A stretch of 64,000 nucleotides of DNA, taken from NCBI GenBank assembly GCA_040393065.1, contig JBEBUW010000013.1, forward strand, positions 1 through 64,000. The letters are read 5' to 3'. Below the pieces are notes generated by a model. That model was not told the DNA's origin. It made no database searches and was given only the letters and a program-made list of their open reading frames with translations. The stretch is from JACCWM01 sp040393065. Lineage in GTDB: Bacteria > Myxococcota_A > Bradymonadia > Bradymonadales > Bradymonadaceae. Below are positions 34,464 through 42,860 of the stretch, one piece after another (position 1 is the stretch's first letter; every line of letters starts with the position of its first letter). The translations under genes were made by a program, and so were the position numbers.

Positions 34464-34917
34464 AACTAAACTCAAGAAAACGGAACGAAATTTACCCGTA
34501 AAACCCTCTGGCCTCTCTACAAGACCGCCGTACACCTATACCAAAAGATTCCACCCTTATCAAAGCACCCGTGCCCTTCCCAGATTGACTTTGCCCGAAA
34601 AAAAGCCGTATTTATCCGAGGTTTAGCCAGTCAGCCCCTGGTACGCTGCGAAATTGAAAACTTGCAGAACTTTTCACAGGCTTTTCCTTATTTTATCGTA
34701 ATCCGACGAAAAACCTGACATCCTTACCCCCGCAGCCTCCCAGTATCCTACACCAGAAAATCTCGTGTACAACCCGGGATCCAAATATCTTGCCCTCTGA
34801 TAAACCAATTGCCGCTCCACATCGGGGTGTCTAGCTTGCAATGGCTTTCCACGCTGCCGCAGAAGCACCGGCAGCAGTTTTCCTATGTATTTTGCAACAC
34901 TTACGTTCAGGAGTACC
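34464..34917. other. Divergent promoter region between the VWA and DksA-like genes
   Basis: There is no credible ORF. A possible + strand promoter is TTGACT (34585-34590) and TATTTA (34609-34614) with an 18-base spacer, weak at -10. The last 20 bases carry the AGGAG ribosome binding site of the DksA-like gene. Confidence 0.4.
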
Positions 34918-35328
34918 ATGAATTCCGAAATCCCCCCTCAGATACTCGACGAAATCCGCGCCAAACTTGAAAGTGAGCGCGCAGAAATCATCAATCGCAG
35001 CCATATCGCACGCAACGATCTGCGGGAGCGCGATCAACGCCCCGGCGACTCCATCGACGTCTCCAACGACGAACAGGGCACCTCCAACGAACTACGTTTT
35101 CAAGATCGCGACCGCGAAACACTCGCCAGAATCAACGAAGCCCTGCAGCGCATCGACGATGACGAATACGGCTACTGCGATTCCTGCGGCGAACCCATCG
35201 GCATCGGCCGCCTCAAAGCCATGCCCATGGCCACCATGTGTATCGATTGCAAAGAAGAACAAGAGCGCGACCAGCAACGCCGCGATGCCGCCAACCCCGG
35301 CATCTTTGGTGACGTAGACTACACCTGA
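34918..35328 (+). CDS. DksA/TraR-family zinc-finger protein
   Basis: A 136-residue DksA/TraR-type protein. DksA proteins insert a coiled coil into the secondary channel of RNA polymerase and modulate initiation, often with ppGpp. A helical region (about residues 5-80) is followed by a four-Cys zinc finger C87-C90 and C108-C111 (YGYCDSCGEPIGIGRL.. TMCIDCKEEQE). It is slightly shorter than E. coli DksA (151). Acidic residues at the presumed coiled-coil tip cannot be aligned with confidence, so it may be a DksA-like paralogue rather than DksA itself. AGGAG lies 5 bases before the ATG. Confidence 0.9.
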   Translation: MNSEIPPQILDEIRAKLESERAEIINRSHIARNDLRERDQRPGDSIDVSNDEQGTSNELRFQDRDRETLARINEALQRIDDDEYGYCDSCGEPIGIGRLKAMPMATMCIDCKEEQERDQQRRDAANPGIFGDVDYT

Positions 35329-35442
35329 GCGTTCTCCCCAAAATTTGCACCACCAGATTCTGCGCAAAAAAATAGCGCATCAGCGCCCAACTTCAGCGCG
35401 CTCGATGCGCATCACACGTACCAGACAACACCGCTGCCTCCA

Positions 35443-36237
35443 CTAATCCGTGGACTGCGCCAGCGCGTACTGCCCTTCAAAAAATACGTTATTAAACTCA
35501 AACCCAAAGTGACGATACATCCGGATCGCCGCTTCGTTATCCTGCTGCACATTCAGCGCCACCAGCGAGACGCGCTCAAAAAGCTCTTCCAGAAGCCGCG
35601 CCGTACAGGCCGTCGCCAACCCCTGCCCACGCATCTCCCTGTGCGTCACCAGGTTGCCGATGACCGCCACGTCATGTTCCTCGCTGACCACGTGCACGCC
35701 CGCTATACTCACCAGACCCAGCTCCGGATCACGAATCCCAAAATAAAGCCCGGTCTCCAGTTGATACGGCTCAAAAAAATTATCCGGATAATGCGCGAAC
35801 AACTCCATAATCGCCGCCGTATCACGATGTCCCAGCCGCACCACGCGCGAGGTATCGCCATAGCGCTTATAATTTGCGCGGTCTAAACCCATCCGATGCA
35901 TTGCCTTGACTTCGCTCGGCGCCAGCGACGACCGGACCGGTGTCATGTGATTTTCCAACACATGAAAATGAAACCGATCCGGCAAAACTTCCGCACTATC
36001 ACGCAAAAACTCTTCGATCTCCGGCGCATTGCCCGCCATAAATACAACCGGCAAACTCAGACCACGATACACCAGCAGCAAATTCCCCAGCGCCCCCTGC
36101 TCGTTGCGCGCACCATACCAGCGGCAAAACTGAAAATATGCGGGATCCAGGTTCCCAAGGAGATAGGCATTAGCAATACGATCGCGCATCAAAAACTCAC
36201 GAAGCTCTCCGCGATCGCTTACCTGTTCAACCGTCAT
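35443..36237 (-). CDS. GNAT-family N-acetyltransferase
   Basis: A 264-residue protein. The C-terminal GNAT domain (about residues 125-258) contains the acetyl-CoA pyrophosphate-binding motif A in THREMRGQGLATACTARLLEEL (the Q/RxxGxG/A loop). Motif B is LNVQQDNEAAIRMYRHFGF. The N-terminal half (about 1-120) looks like a degenerate second acetyltransferase-like domain. Such two-domain GNATs act on varied amines, so the substrate is unknown. AGGAGA lies 5 bases before the ATG. It reads against the DksA-like gene (convergent). Confidence 0.88.
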   Translation of the reverse strand: MTVEQVSDRGELREFLMRDRIANAYLLGNLDPAYFQFCRWYGARNEQGALGNLLLVYRGLSLPVVFMAGNAPEIEEFLRDSAEVLPDRFHFHVLENHMTPVRSSLAPSEVKAMHRMGLDRANYKRYGDTSRVVRLGHRDTAAIMELFAHYPDNFFEPYQLETGLYFGIRDPELGLVSIAGVHVVSEEHDVAVIGNLVTHREMRGQGLATACTARLLEELFERVSLVALNVQQDNEAAIRMYRHFGFEFNNVFFEGQYALAQSTD

Positions 36238-36507
36238 TGATTCTCCTGACTCGTTCTTCCAGAGGGATAGACCATCGTGTTCTTTTAGACCTGCACTTCC
36301 GTCCCTACTTTACGCACTACAGCCGTGAAGTGCAATCACGCTATCCATGGATTCCACGCGCTGTTCCCCCACAAAAACAACGCCAATTTACCTTTTTTCT
36401 ACGTCTGTCCCCGATTCACCCATGATAACGCTTGCCATTTCTGTCCTATTTCGACAATAAACATACAGAACAGAATAACAGGTATTCTCCTCACGTTTTA
36501 TGAATCT

Positions 36508-39150
36508 ATGGAAATCCTCGAACAGCTCAATCCCCAACAACGCAAAGCAGCCCGTCACATCGAAGGACCGCTGCTCATTCTGGCTGGCGCCGGCAGTGGA
36601 AAAACACGCGTATTGACCTGTCGCATCGCCTATCTCATCCAGGAAAAAAACGTCCATCCCTCACAAATCCTGGCCGTTACCTTCACCAACAAAGCCGCCG
36701 CCGAGATGCGCACACGTGTGGACGCCCTGCTCGGCGAATCCGTGCAATCCCACCTGATAACGCTCTCAACCTTCCACGCGCTGGGTGCACGTATCCTGCG
36801 CCGCCATGCGCGACGCCTCCAACTGACCAGCGGCTTTACCATTTACGACGACGACGACCAGCGTCGCCTCATCCGCCGCCTCCTGCTCGAAGATCAACAA
36901 GAAGCCGACCGCCGCGAAATCCGCCGCCTGCAAGGTTTCATCGAAAGCATGAAAAACCGCGGCCTCACCCCGGCCGAAGCCCACGAATCCGCCTACAATC
37001 AAGCCGACGAACAAGACGTATTCTTCTACGAGCGCTACCAAAAAGCCCTCCGACAGGCCAACTGCGTCGATTTTGGCGATCTTCTCCTGGGACTGCTTGA
37101 ACTATTTCGCAATGATCCGCAGCTCGCAAAATCCTACAGCGAACAATGGAAATTCGTAATGGTCGACGAATTTCAGGACACCAACCACGCCCAGTTCGAA
37201 CTTCTCAAACACCTCACGTCCGCTCACCAGAACCTTGCCGTCGTCGGCGATGACGACCAGGCGATCTATCGCTGGCGCGGCGCCACCGTCGCAAACATTC
37301 TCGACTTTAGCCGTACGTTCCCGACCGCGACGACCGTCAAACTCGAACAAAACTATCGCTCCAGCGACCTGATCTTGCAGGCCGCCAACGACATCATCCG
37401 CCACAATCCGCATCGCCACGACAAAACCCTCTGGACCGACCGAACCCAGGGCGAGCCCATCATTTGCTTTACCGCCGCCAGCGATCGCGAAGAAGCCGCC
37501 TTTGTCGCCGACACCATTCTCTACAAACTCGCCGAAGGCGCCACTTTCGACGATTTCGCGATCTTTTACCGTACCAACGCTCAGGGCCGTCTCTTCGAAG
37601 AACACCTGCGACAAAACGGCACGCCCTATCAAATCGTAGGCGGCATCAGCTTTTACGCACGCGAAGAAATCAAAGATCTGATGGCCTACTTAAAAGTCGC
37701 ACTCAATCCCGGAGATGAAGTCGCGCTACAACGCGTACTCAACACGCCGACGCGTGGCATCGGCAAAACCACGCTTGCCAAACTAACCGCCGCCGCGCGC
37801 GTTCCCGGCGTCGGCAGCTTATACCGCGCGCTTCGCCTGGCATCCGATGACGAAAATCATGCACAACACGATCTGTTCAGCCCCGACCGCCCACGCCCCA
37901 GAACCCTGGCAGACGAACAAGCCCTGACCGCGCTTGCCAATCTTGGCCGCGCACCGCGTGCCGGAATCTCCCACTTTCTCGATCTCATTTCCGGCATTCA
38001 GGACGACCTCGCCCATTTCCCAGGCCTGGCTACCGTTTTACAGAATTTCATTACGCAATCTGGCTATCTCGAATACCTGGAAACCAGCGCCCCGGAAAGC
38101 GCCCGAGATCGTACCGACAACGTTGCCGAACTCATCAATGCCATCACCGATTTTGAGCGCGACCAGCAATCGAACGAAGCTGCCGCGGACGAAATCGACG
38201 CGGACTCTCCCATCCACCCGTTTCTCGACGCCAGCGATGGCGACACCTTCGACCAGGAAGATTCCCTCTTTGCTGACGCACCAGCCACCCACTTACTGCG
38301 CCAGTTTTTAGAGCGCTCGGCACTCATTCAAAGCAACGACGCGCTCCAGGAAAACGGCGGAGCCGTCACCATGATGACCGTGCACGGCTCCAAAGGCCTC
38401 GAATTCAACACGGTCTTTCTCGTCGGTATGGAAGACGAAATGTTCCCCAGCCTGCGCGATTTAAGCGATCCCGAAGAGCTCGAAGAAGAACGGCGTCTGG
38501 CCTACGTGGCAATTACCCGCGCACGCGAACAACTTTACATCACCAATGCGCGCCGCCGCCGAATCCACGGCACACTCAAAGAAACGTACCCGAGCCGATT
38601 TTTGCTCGAAATTCAGCCACATCGCCTGACCATCGATCCACGTAGCACCAGCAAAACCATCGACTTCACCGAATCCTCCTCGAACGCATCCTACGCAGGA
38701 TCTTCCCGAAGAGCCTTTCGCCAGGCTCCCCGTCCCTTTGAAGGCGGTGTCAGTCGCTCTCTCTGGGATTTTGATCAATCCCCGGAAATGATCCGCGGCG
38801 AAATCGGGCGCGCCGTCACCCGTGCACGTGCACAACAACCCGTCGTCGACGAACTTTCTCAAGTCATCCCTGAATGGGACACGGAATTTGGCGACACCGA
38901 CATCATCGCAGACACTCCTCCCGATACAATGGAGACCTGGCGAACAGCCTCAGCCGCAAAAAAACGCGCCACCACCAGACAAGACGCCTCCCCTCAAGAT
39001 CTGGTCGGCGTCACCGTCACACACACCCGGTTTGGAATCGGAACCATCCTGTCCACTTCCGGCGAAGGCGACAACGCCCTGCTTGTCATCGACTTTCCCG
39101 GCGGCGGCCAACAAACCGTCGTTCGACGATTCGTCAAAATTCTCGGCTAA
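36508..39150 (+). CDS. UvrD/PcrA-type superfamily 1 DNA helicase
   Basis: An 880-residue 3'-5' SF1A helicase for nucleotide excision and mismatch repair or replication restart. Motifs in order are Q-motif LNPQQRKAA, Walker A GAGSGKT, Ia TFTNKAAAEM, II DEFQDTN, III GDDDQAIYRWRGA, IV LEQNYRS, V VHGSKGLEF and VI YVAITRAREQLYI. An unusually acidic insert lies in the 2B region (SNEAAADEIDADSP area). The C-terminus ends in a Tudor-like module as in PcrA (VGVTVTHTRFGIGTI.. VVRRFVKI), which in PcrA contacts RNA polymerase. The frame is open to 36325, but homology starts at ATG 36508. Confidence 0.95.
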   Translation: MEILEQLNPQQRKAARHIEGPLLILAGAGSGKTRVLTCRIAYLIQEKNVHPSQILAVTFTNKAAAEMRTRVDALLGESVQSHLITLSTFHALGARILRRHARRLQLTSGFTIYDDDDQRRLIRRLLLEDQQEADRREIRRLQGFIESMKNRGLTPAEAHESAYNQADEQDVFFYERYQKALRQANCVDFGDLLLGLLELFRNDPQLAKSYSEQWKFVMVDEFQDTNHAQFELLKHLTSAHQNLAVVGDDDQAIYRWRGATVANILDFSRTFPTATTVKLEQNYRSSDLILQAANDIIRHNPHRHDKTLWTDRTQGEPIICFTAASDREEAAFVADTILYKLAEGATFDDFAIFYRTNAQGRLFEEHLRQNGTPYQIVGGISFYAREEIKDLMAYLKVALNPGDEVALQRVLNTPTRGIGKTTLAKLTAAARVPGVGSLYRALRLASDDENHAQHDLFSPDRPRPRTLADEQALTALANLGRAPRAGISHFLDLISGIQDDLAHFPGLATVLQNFITQSGYLEYLETSAPESARDRTDNVAELINAITDFERDQQSNEAAADEIDADSPIHPFLDASDGDTFDQEDSLFADAPATHLLRQFLERSALIQSNDALQENGGAVTMMTVHGSKGLEFNTVFLVGMEDEMFPSLRDLSDPEELEEERRLAYVAITRAREQLYITNARRRRIHGTLKETYPSRFLLEIQPHRLTIDPRSTSKTIDFTESSSNASYAGSSRRAFRQAPRPFEGGVSRSLWDFDQSPEMIRGEIGRAVTRARAQQPVVDELSQVIPEWDTEFGDTDIIADTPPDTMETWRTASAAKKRATTRQDASPQDLVGVTVTHTRFGIGTILSTSGEGDNALLVIDFPGGGQQTVVRRFVKILG

Positions 39151-39160
39151 CGACACAAAA

Positions 39161-39200
39161 AAAGCCGCCGCACTTTATCAGTGCGACGGCTTTGTACTTT
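39161..39200. terminator. Bidirectional terminator between convergent genes
   Basis: AAAGCCG-C-CGCACT (39161-39174) pairs with AGTGCG-A-CGGCTTT (39180-39193) with one mismatch and a five-base loop. A-runs precede and T-runs follow, serving both the helicase gene (+) and the dehydrogenase gene (-). Confidence 0.85.
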
Positions 39201-39222
39201 TCTACCCTTTTAAAGCGAACGC

Positions 39223-40239
39223 TCAGCCACCAATTTCAGCGATCAACGCATCGGTGTATTCCGTGGTCGTTGCGCGACCGCCCAGATCTCCGGTCATCAC
39301 CTTGCCACGGCCCAGCACGGCTGCAATCGCAGCATCCAGTCGGCGAGCTTCCTCGATCATGCCGAGATGCTCCAGCATCTGGCCACCGGCGCGAAGCAGC
39401 GCGGTCGGGTTTGCCAGGTTTTTGCCGGCAATATCAGGCGCCGTTCCATGAACCGCCTCAAACATCGAAGCGCGATCACCGATGTTTGCACCCGGCGTCA
39501 GCCCGAGGCCACCGATCAATCCAGCCGTCAGGTCGGAAAGAATGTCGCCAAAGAGGTTCGTCGTTACGATCACGTCAAACTTCTCTGGGCGCTGCACAAG
39601 CTGCATCGCCATATTGTCGATGATGATATCATCAAATTTGATGTCGCTGTATTCCGCTGCAACCTGGCGACCAACCTCCAGAAACAGTCCGCCTGTTTCC
39701 TTCAAAATATTCGCCTTATGCACCAGCGTTACACGCTCACGCTCGGCCTTGCGAGCATACTCAAACGCATAGCGAACAATCCGCTCACATGCGTGACGCG
39801 TGCACAAAATAATCGTCTCAGCAGCAGCACGATTCGGCGGAATCACATGCTCAATTCCAGCATACGCACCCTCCGTATTCTCACGCACCAGCATGATATC
39901 GATCGGCAAATCCTGAAAACGCGTCTGAACGCCCGGCGTGGTCTTGGCCGGACGAACATTGGCATACATATCAAAATGCTTGCGGATCGTTACGTTGATG
40001 CTTCGAAATCCGGTGCCAATCGGCGTTTCCAGCGGACCTTTGAGAACGATACCATTGCGTTCAATACTCTGGATCGTTTCTTCCGGAAGCGGAGTACCCA
40101 ACTCCTTAAAAGTCCCGGAACCTGCCTGGACCTCTTCCCACTCAAAGTTCGTCCCGAGTGCGTCTAATACCCGTACAGTTGCATCGACGATTTCGGGCCC
40201 AATGCCATCTCCACGGATCAGTGAGATTTTCCGACTCAT
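39223..40239 (-). CDS. NAD-dependent isocitrate dehydrogenase (IDH3-like)
   Basis: A 338-residue beta-decarboxylating dehydrogenase of the isocitrate/isopropylmalate family. It converts isocitrate to 2-oxoglutarate in the TCA cycle. Key segments are IRGDGIGPEI, the substrate loop RSINVTIRKHFDMYANVRPAK (Ser and Asn pattern of isocitrate rather than isopropylmalate enzymes), RENTEGAYAGIEH, and the metal-binding NLFGDILSDLTAGLIGGLGL. The cofactor loop EAVHGTAPDIAGKNLANPTA fits NAD preference. Length matches mitochondrial-type IDH3 subunits. Homoisocitrate or tartrate dehydrogenase are less likely alternatives. GGGAG precedes the ATG by 6 bases. Confidence 0.88.
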   Translation of the reverse strand: MSRKISLIRGDGIGPEIVDATVRVLDALGTNFEWEEVQAGSGTFKELGTPLPEETIQSIERNGIVLKGPLETPIGTGFRSINVTIRKHFDMYANVRPAKTTPGVQTRFQDLPIDIMLVRENTEGAYAGIEHVIPPNRAAAETIILCTRHACERIVRYAFEYARKAERERVTLVHKANILKETGGLFLEVGRQVAAEYSDIKFDDIIIDNMAMQLVQRPEKFDVIVTTNLFGDILSDLTAGLIGGLGLTPGANIGDRASMFEAVHGTAPDIAGKNLANPTALLRAGGQMLEHLGMIEEARRLDAAIAAVLGRGKVMTGDLGGRATTTEYTDALIAEIGG

Positions 40240-40679
40240 GCCAACTCCCTCAAACAGTGCGCCTTCTTCTTGTCTGGCGCGCCGCGATGTTCATCTACGG
40301 GCAAAACTTACCTCTTTCAAGATCCTGCCTTCACCATTCACAACTTCAGTAAACATGAAACTTCAGGAGTTTGCCCCAATTTAGGTCGCAGAACATACGG
40401 GAGCAACCCGCCTGAGGTCAACACACATCGCAAGTCATACGCCTGCTCAGGCCGTTGAATACAAATCTAAGGGTATTACCTTGTAAATAGAGCCTCCGAA
40501 CCGCTGCGTTCCGCGAAATAAGGCTTAACCTTACCATACGCAATACGTGCATGCTTACCGTCAGCGCCCTGATTTCACATCGTTGCTGATGACATATGCC
40601 ATTCAATTTGCACGCTACTCGTTCGTACAGGTCAGAACGTCTCAATAAGTTCTCACTCCATTTGTAACGAGGTACATCA
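40240..40679. other. Divergent intergenic region
   Basis: 440 bases between isocitrate dehydrogenase (-) and a small membrane protein (+). No ORF stands out. A minus-strand frame across 40418-40699 has no ribosome binding site and an odd composition. The region must hold both promoters, but no strong consensus was found. A CGAGG site lies just before 40680. Confidence 0.45.
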
Positions 40680-41174
40680 ATGGCCACATCCTCGCTCATT
40701 CGCCTGCTGACTGCTTTACTGATGCTGACCGGATTAGCCCTGAGTTCTAGCCTGGCCTGGGCCCAGGAGACTGCCCCTCCATCAGCTCCTTCAAACGCTG
40801 AAAATCAACAACCAGTCACACAACCGGCCCCCTCAGGCCAACCAGACAGTCCCTCCGAAGCCGAAATCTCCTCTGCCGCCTACGACCAGCAAAGCAGCCG
40901 CCCGGACGCCGCCTGGCTCGTAACACGCGATGCGCTGCTCGGTGGTATCTTTGGCACAATCATCGGAACGACCGGCTACTTCATCAGCGGCCGAGATTGG
41001 AACCCACTTGTCATCGTCTACTCCGCTGCCGGTGGTATTGTACTGGGTGCAGCCGTCGGACTGGTGGACGTATTTACCACGGATGAAGACCGACAATTCA
41101 GCGCAAGTCTTCAATATCTACAACGTGACCTCCCCCATACTTTACAACTCCCCGTGGTAAGCCTGCGTTTTTGA
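40680..41174 (+). CDS. Secreted/membrane protein with glycine-zipper helices
   Basis: A 164-residue protein of unknown function. A signal peptide (about residues 1-28, ending LAWAQE) is followed by a Pro/Ser/Gln-rich spacer. Two Gly-rich hydrophobic helices (about 86-103, LLGGIFGTIIGTTGYFIS; about 110-130, VIVYSAAGGIVLGAAVGLV) resemble glycine-zipper membrane motifs. A short polar C-terminus follows. GAGG lies 7-8 bases before the ATG. It is the last protein gene before the large non-coding region. Confidence 0.7.
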   Translation: MATSSLIRLLTALLMLTGLALSSSLAWAQETAPPSAPSNAENQQPVTQPAPSGQPDSPSEAEISSAAYDQQSSRPDAAWLVTRDALLGGIFGTIIGTTGYFISGRDWNPLVIVYSAAGGIVLGAAVGLVDVFTTDEDRQFSASLQYLQRDLPHTLQLPVVSLRF

Positions 41175-41224
41175 ACAGCGCATACAACGATTTCCAAAAA
41201 TAACAGGCAACATTTTTCGAAATT

Positions 41225-41970
41225 TTCCGATAACAAATATAGCAAATCGGAAGCCCTTCTCTCGTCAGTACCCGGAGAGAATCGGTTGGCGAGCGTCAGT
41301 GCGTATGGTGGTTTTCTAGAGACCCCACCTGATGTCGACGGTTCTCGCAGGGTGAGAGTCGGGTGAAAGAGGCGTCGCGGCAGGGTGACCTGCCTGTGTG
41401 AAAGCCCGTGTGCTTTGTGTACGTCGTATCGGTTGTAGGCACGCGGGACTGCGAATAAGGACGAGAAGATGGTTTTCTCGCGCAGCTTCGGGTTCATGAC
41501 GGTGTGGTGGCTTGTACAGAAAACGTTGTACTGGCATGAATTCGGAGCACACAGGCAGGCATCTGGAGTATGAGACGGTGGGTAGACTATGCCGGTCGGC
41601 GGCAGGTTTCCCGGGTCCTCAAACACCGCCGGTAGTTATCTGTACGTGCTGGTCTTGGAGTGTGAGGTGTGTTGGTGGCGTCTTATCGGTGAAGTTTCTT
41701 GTAAGGCGTACGCCCCCTCCCTGTAAGATACAGGCGGCAAATAACCACCGAAAAAAGGGTTTTGACCGGTGCGTTGCCATTTCCAGGCGTGGCAGCGCGC
41801 GGGGTTTCGGGGAGTAGTATCTTCACAGCCGTCCCGAAACTCTGAATGGGTCTTAAAAACCCGGGGCAGACTCGTCCTGCTCTGCCTGGTTGCCAGGCCT
41901 ATTACGGCAACCAGGCAGGGCAGGCCAAGTCTGCAAAAGAGCAGTAGAAGTAGAAGTAGCAGTGGTCAGA
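41225..41970 (+). ncRNA. Large structured non-coding RNA candidate (about 700-750 nt)
   Basis: No convincing ORF, but there is a dense chain of local hairpins on one strand: TTCCGAT/ATCGGAA (41225-41252); TTCTCTC/GAGAGAA (41257-41281); GGCAGG/CCTGCC with a GTGA (GNRA) tetraloop (41379-41394); AAAGC/GCTTT (41401-41416); CGAGAA/TTCTCG (41462-41480); CGGCGG/CCGCCG (41597-41631); CCTGT/ACAGG (41720-41734); an 11-bp stem (41769-41800); GTTTCGGG/CCCGAAAC (41804-41840); and a 26-pair hairpin (41866-41934). The three wobble pairs noted in these stems are G-T on the + strand and would be A-C mismatches on the minus, and the tetraloop is GNRA only on +. GTGCG at 41299 matches a group II intron 5' end, but no domain V or reverse transcriptase was found. 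Ends are approximate. The repeated trailer follows. Confidence 0.65.
41866..41934 (+). other. 26-pair stem-loop within the structured RNA
   Basis: 41876-41894 pairs with 41906-41924 (19 consecutive pairs, one G-U) around an 11-base loop. After a 3x3 internal loop, GCAGACT (41866-41872) pairs with AGTCTGC (41928-41934). There is no T-tract directly after it on the + strand, so it is not an ordinary terminator. Confidence 0.9.
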
Positions 41971-42008
41971 CGGCGCGGGGAGGCGCATGAGCAGGCGGCA
42001 AAAAAAGA

Positions 42009-42088
42009 AGAAAAATTTTGCAGTGACGAGGCTCAAGTGCGCAAAAATTCTGGCAGAAAATTTCTGAATTTATAGAAAATTTCAGAAA
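42009..42088. repeat. Dispersed repeat, copy 2 (trailer of the structured RNA)
   Basis: 42009-42063 equals bases 1-55 exactly. 42073-42088 equals 57-72 exactly, after a short divergent spacer of different length. It is AT-rich with nested aaaatttt-type palindromes, and it follows directly on the structured RNA and a small gtagaa tandem run (41943-41960). Confidence 0.9.
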
Positions 42089-42231
42089 TTGAGGCGTTCT
42101 GAGCGGTCCAGAAACTTCCTGGCCTGAAAAATTTTCATGCCTTTGAAAAATATTGATGGTTCCGCTGTGCCTGGCCCAATCCCCCACCCTACTTTACTTC
42201 TAGAACACCTCTACTGAGTATCTCTCGCCCA

Positions 42232-42858
42232 TCATGGCTTAGGTATCCGCAATCGCTCACTAACCATTGCACTTCCACTCACTGCAAAAATCAACGAGAT
42301 CGGATGAAAGATCCAGGGCCCCAGTGTATAGCTCCCAAACCAGAAATTTGAACCGACCGCTCCGTTGCCGAACGCAATCGCCAGAACAACCACCAGCACA
42401 ACACTGGTCGGAATGGGCGTGCCTTCATAATATTTTACTTTGCCGCTTTCATCTGCAAGCGCAGCTGCCGTCACATTAAAGCGCGCAAGCCGCGCAATGC
42501 CGCAGGTCACAAAATAAATCAAAATGAGGTTATCCCAGCCGCCACGAAGTCCCAGGGTAAATCCCAGAACGGCCGGCGCTACACCAAAAGAAATGATGTC
42601 CGCAAGCGAATCCAGATCTGCACCAAATGGTGACTGTTTACGGCGCCAGCGCGCGACGTAACCATCCAGAAAATCGAGCACCAGTGCAATCGGTAGTGCC
42701 GCAATCGCGAACCAGAGATAAGGCGTATATTTTTCGTCGAGATAATTCAGGCACAGAAAAATCGAAGCCGTGCCACAGGCAGCATTTCCCAGCGTCAAAA
42801 AATCAGCCAGCGCAAAACTACGGATGAGGGCAAAGTTTTTCTTACGTTCATCCGTCAT
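42232..42858 (-). CDS. pssA: CDP-diacylglycerol--serine O-phosphatidyltransferase
   Basis: A 208-residue inner-membrane enzyme that makes phosphatidylserine, the precursor of phosphatidylethanolamine. The CDP-alcohol phosphotransferase motif D-G-x2-A-R-x8-G-x3-D-x3-D is exact at residues 65-87 (DGYVARWRRKQSPFGADLDS, then LAD). About six membrane helices fit the type II PssA found outside enterobacteria. It is the last gene of a long minus-strand operon and begins 2 bases after the upstream stop. No psd gene is visible nearby. Confidence 0.92.
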   Translation of the reverse strand: MTDERKKNFALIRSFALADFLTLGNAACGTASIFLCLNYLDEKYTPYLWFAIAALPIALVLDFLDGYVARWRRKQSPFGADLDSLADIISFGVAPAVLGFTLGLRGGWDNLILIYFVTCGIARLARFNVTAAALADESGKVKYYEGTPIPTSVVLVVVLAIAFGNGAVGSNFWFGSYTLGPWIFHPISLIFAVSGSAMVSERLRIPKP

Positions 42859-42860
42859 AT

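Noticed and set aside
40418..40699. 93-codon minus-strand frame in the gap before the small membrane protein
   Set aside because: It has no ribosome binding site, an odd composition, and it overlaps the next gene's start.
41512..41817. 101-codon ORF inside the structured region
   Set aside because: It has no ribosome binding site, a Cys/Trp/Arg-rich composition unlike neighbouring genes, and it runs across several hairpins.
41170..42100. RNase P RNA, tmRNA or SRP RNA
   Set aside because: None of the conserved cores (for example the GAGGAAAGUCC block of RNase P) is present on either strand.
41640..42140. Group II intron domain V
   Set aside because: No 34-base hairpin with an AGC/GUU triad and GNRA loop was found on either strand, so an intact intron is not supported.
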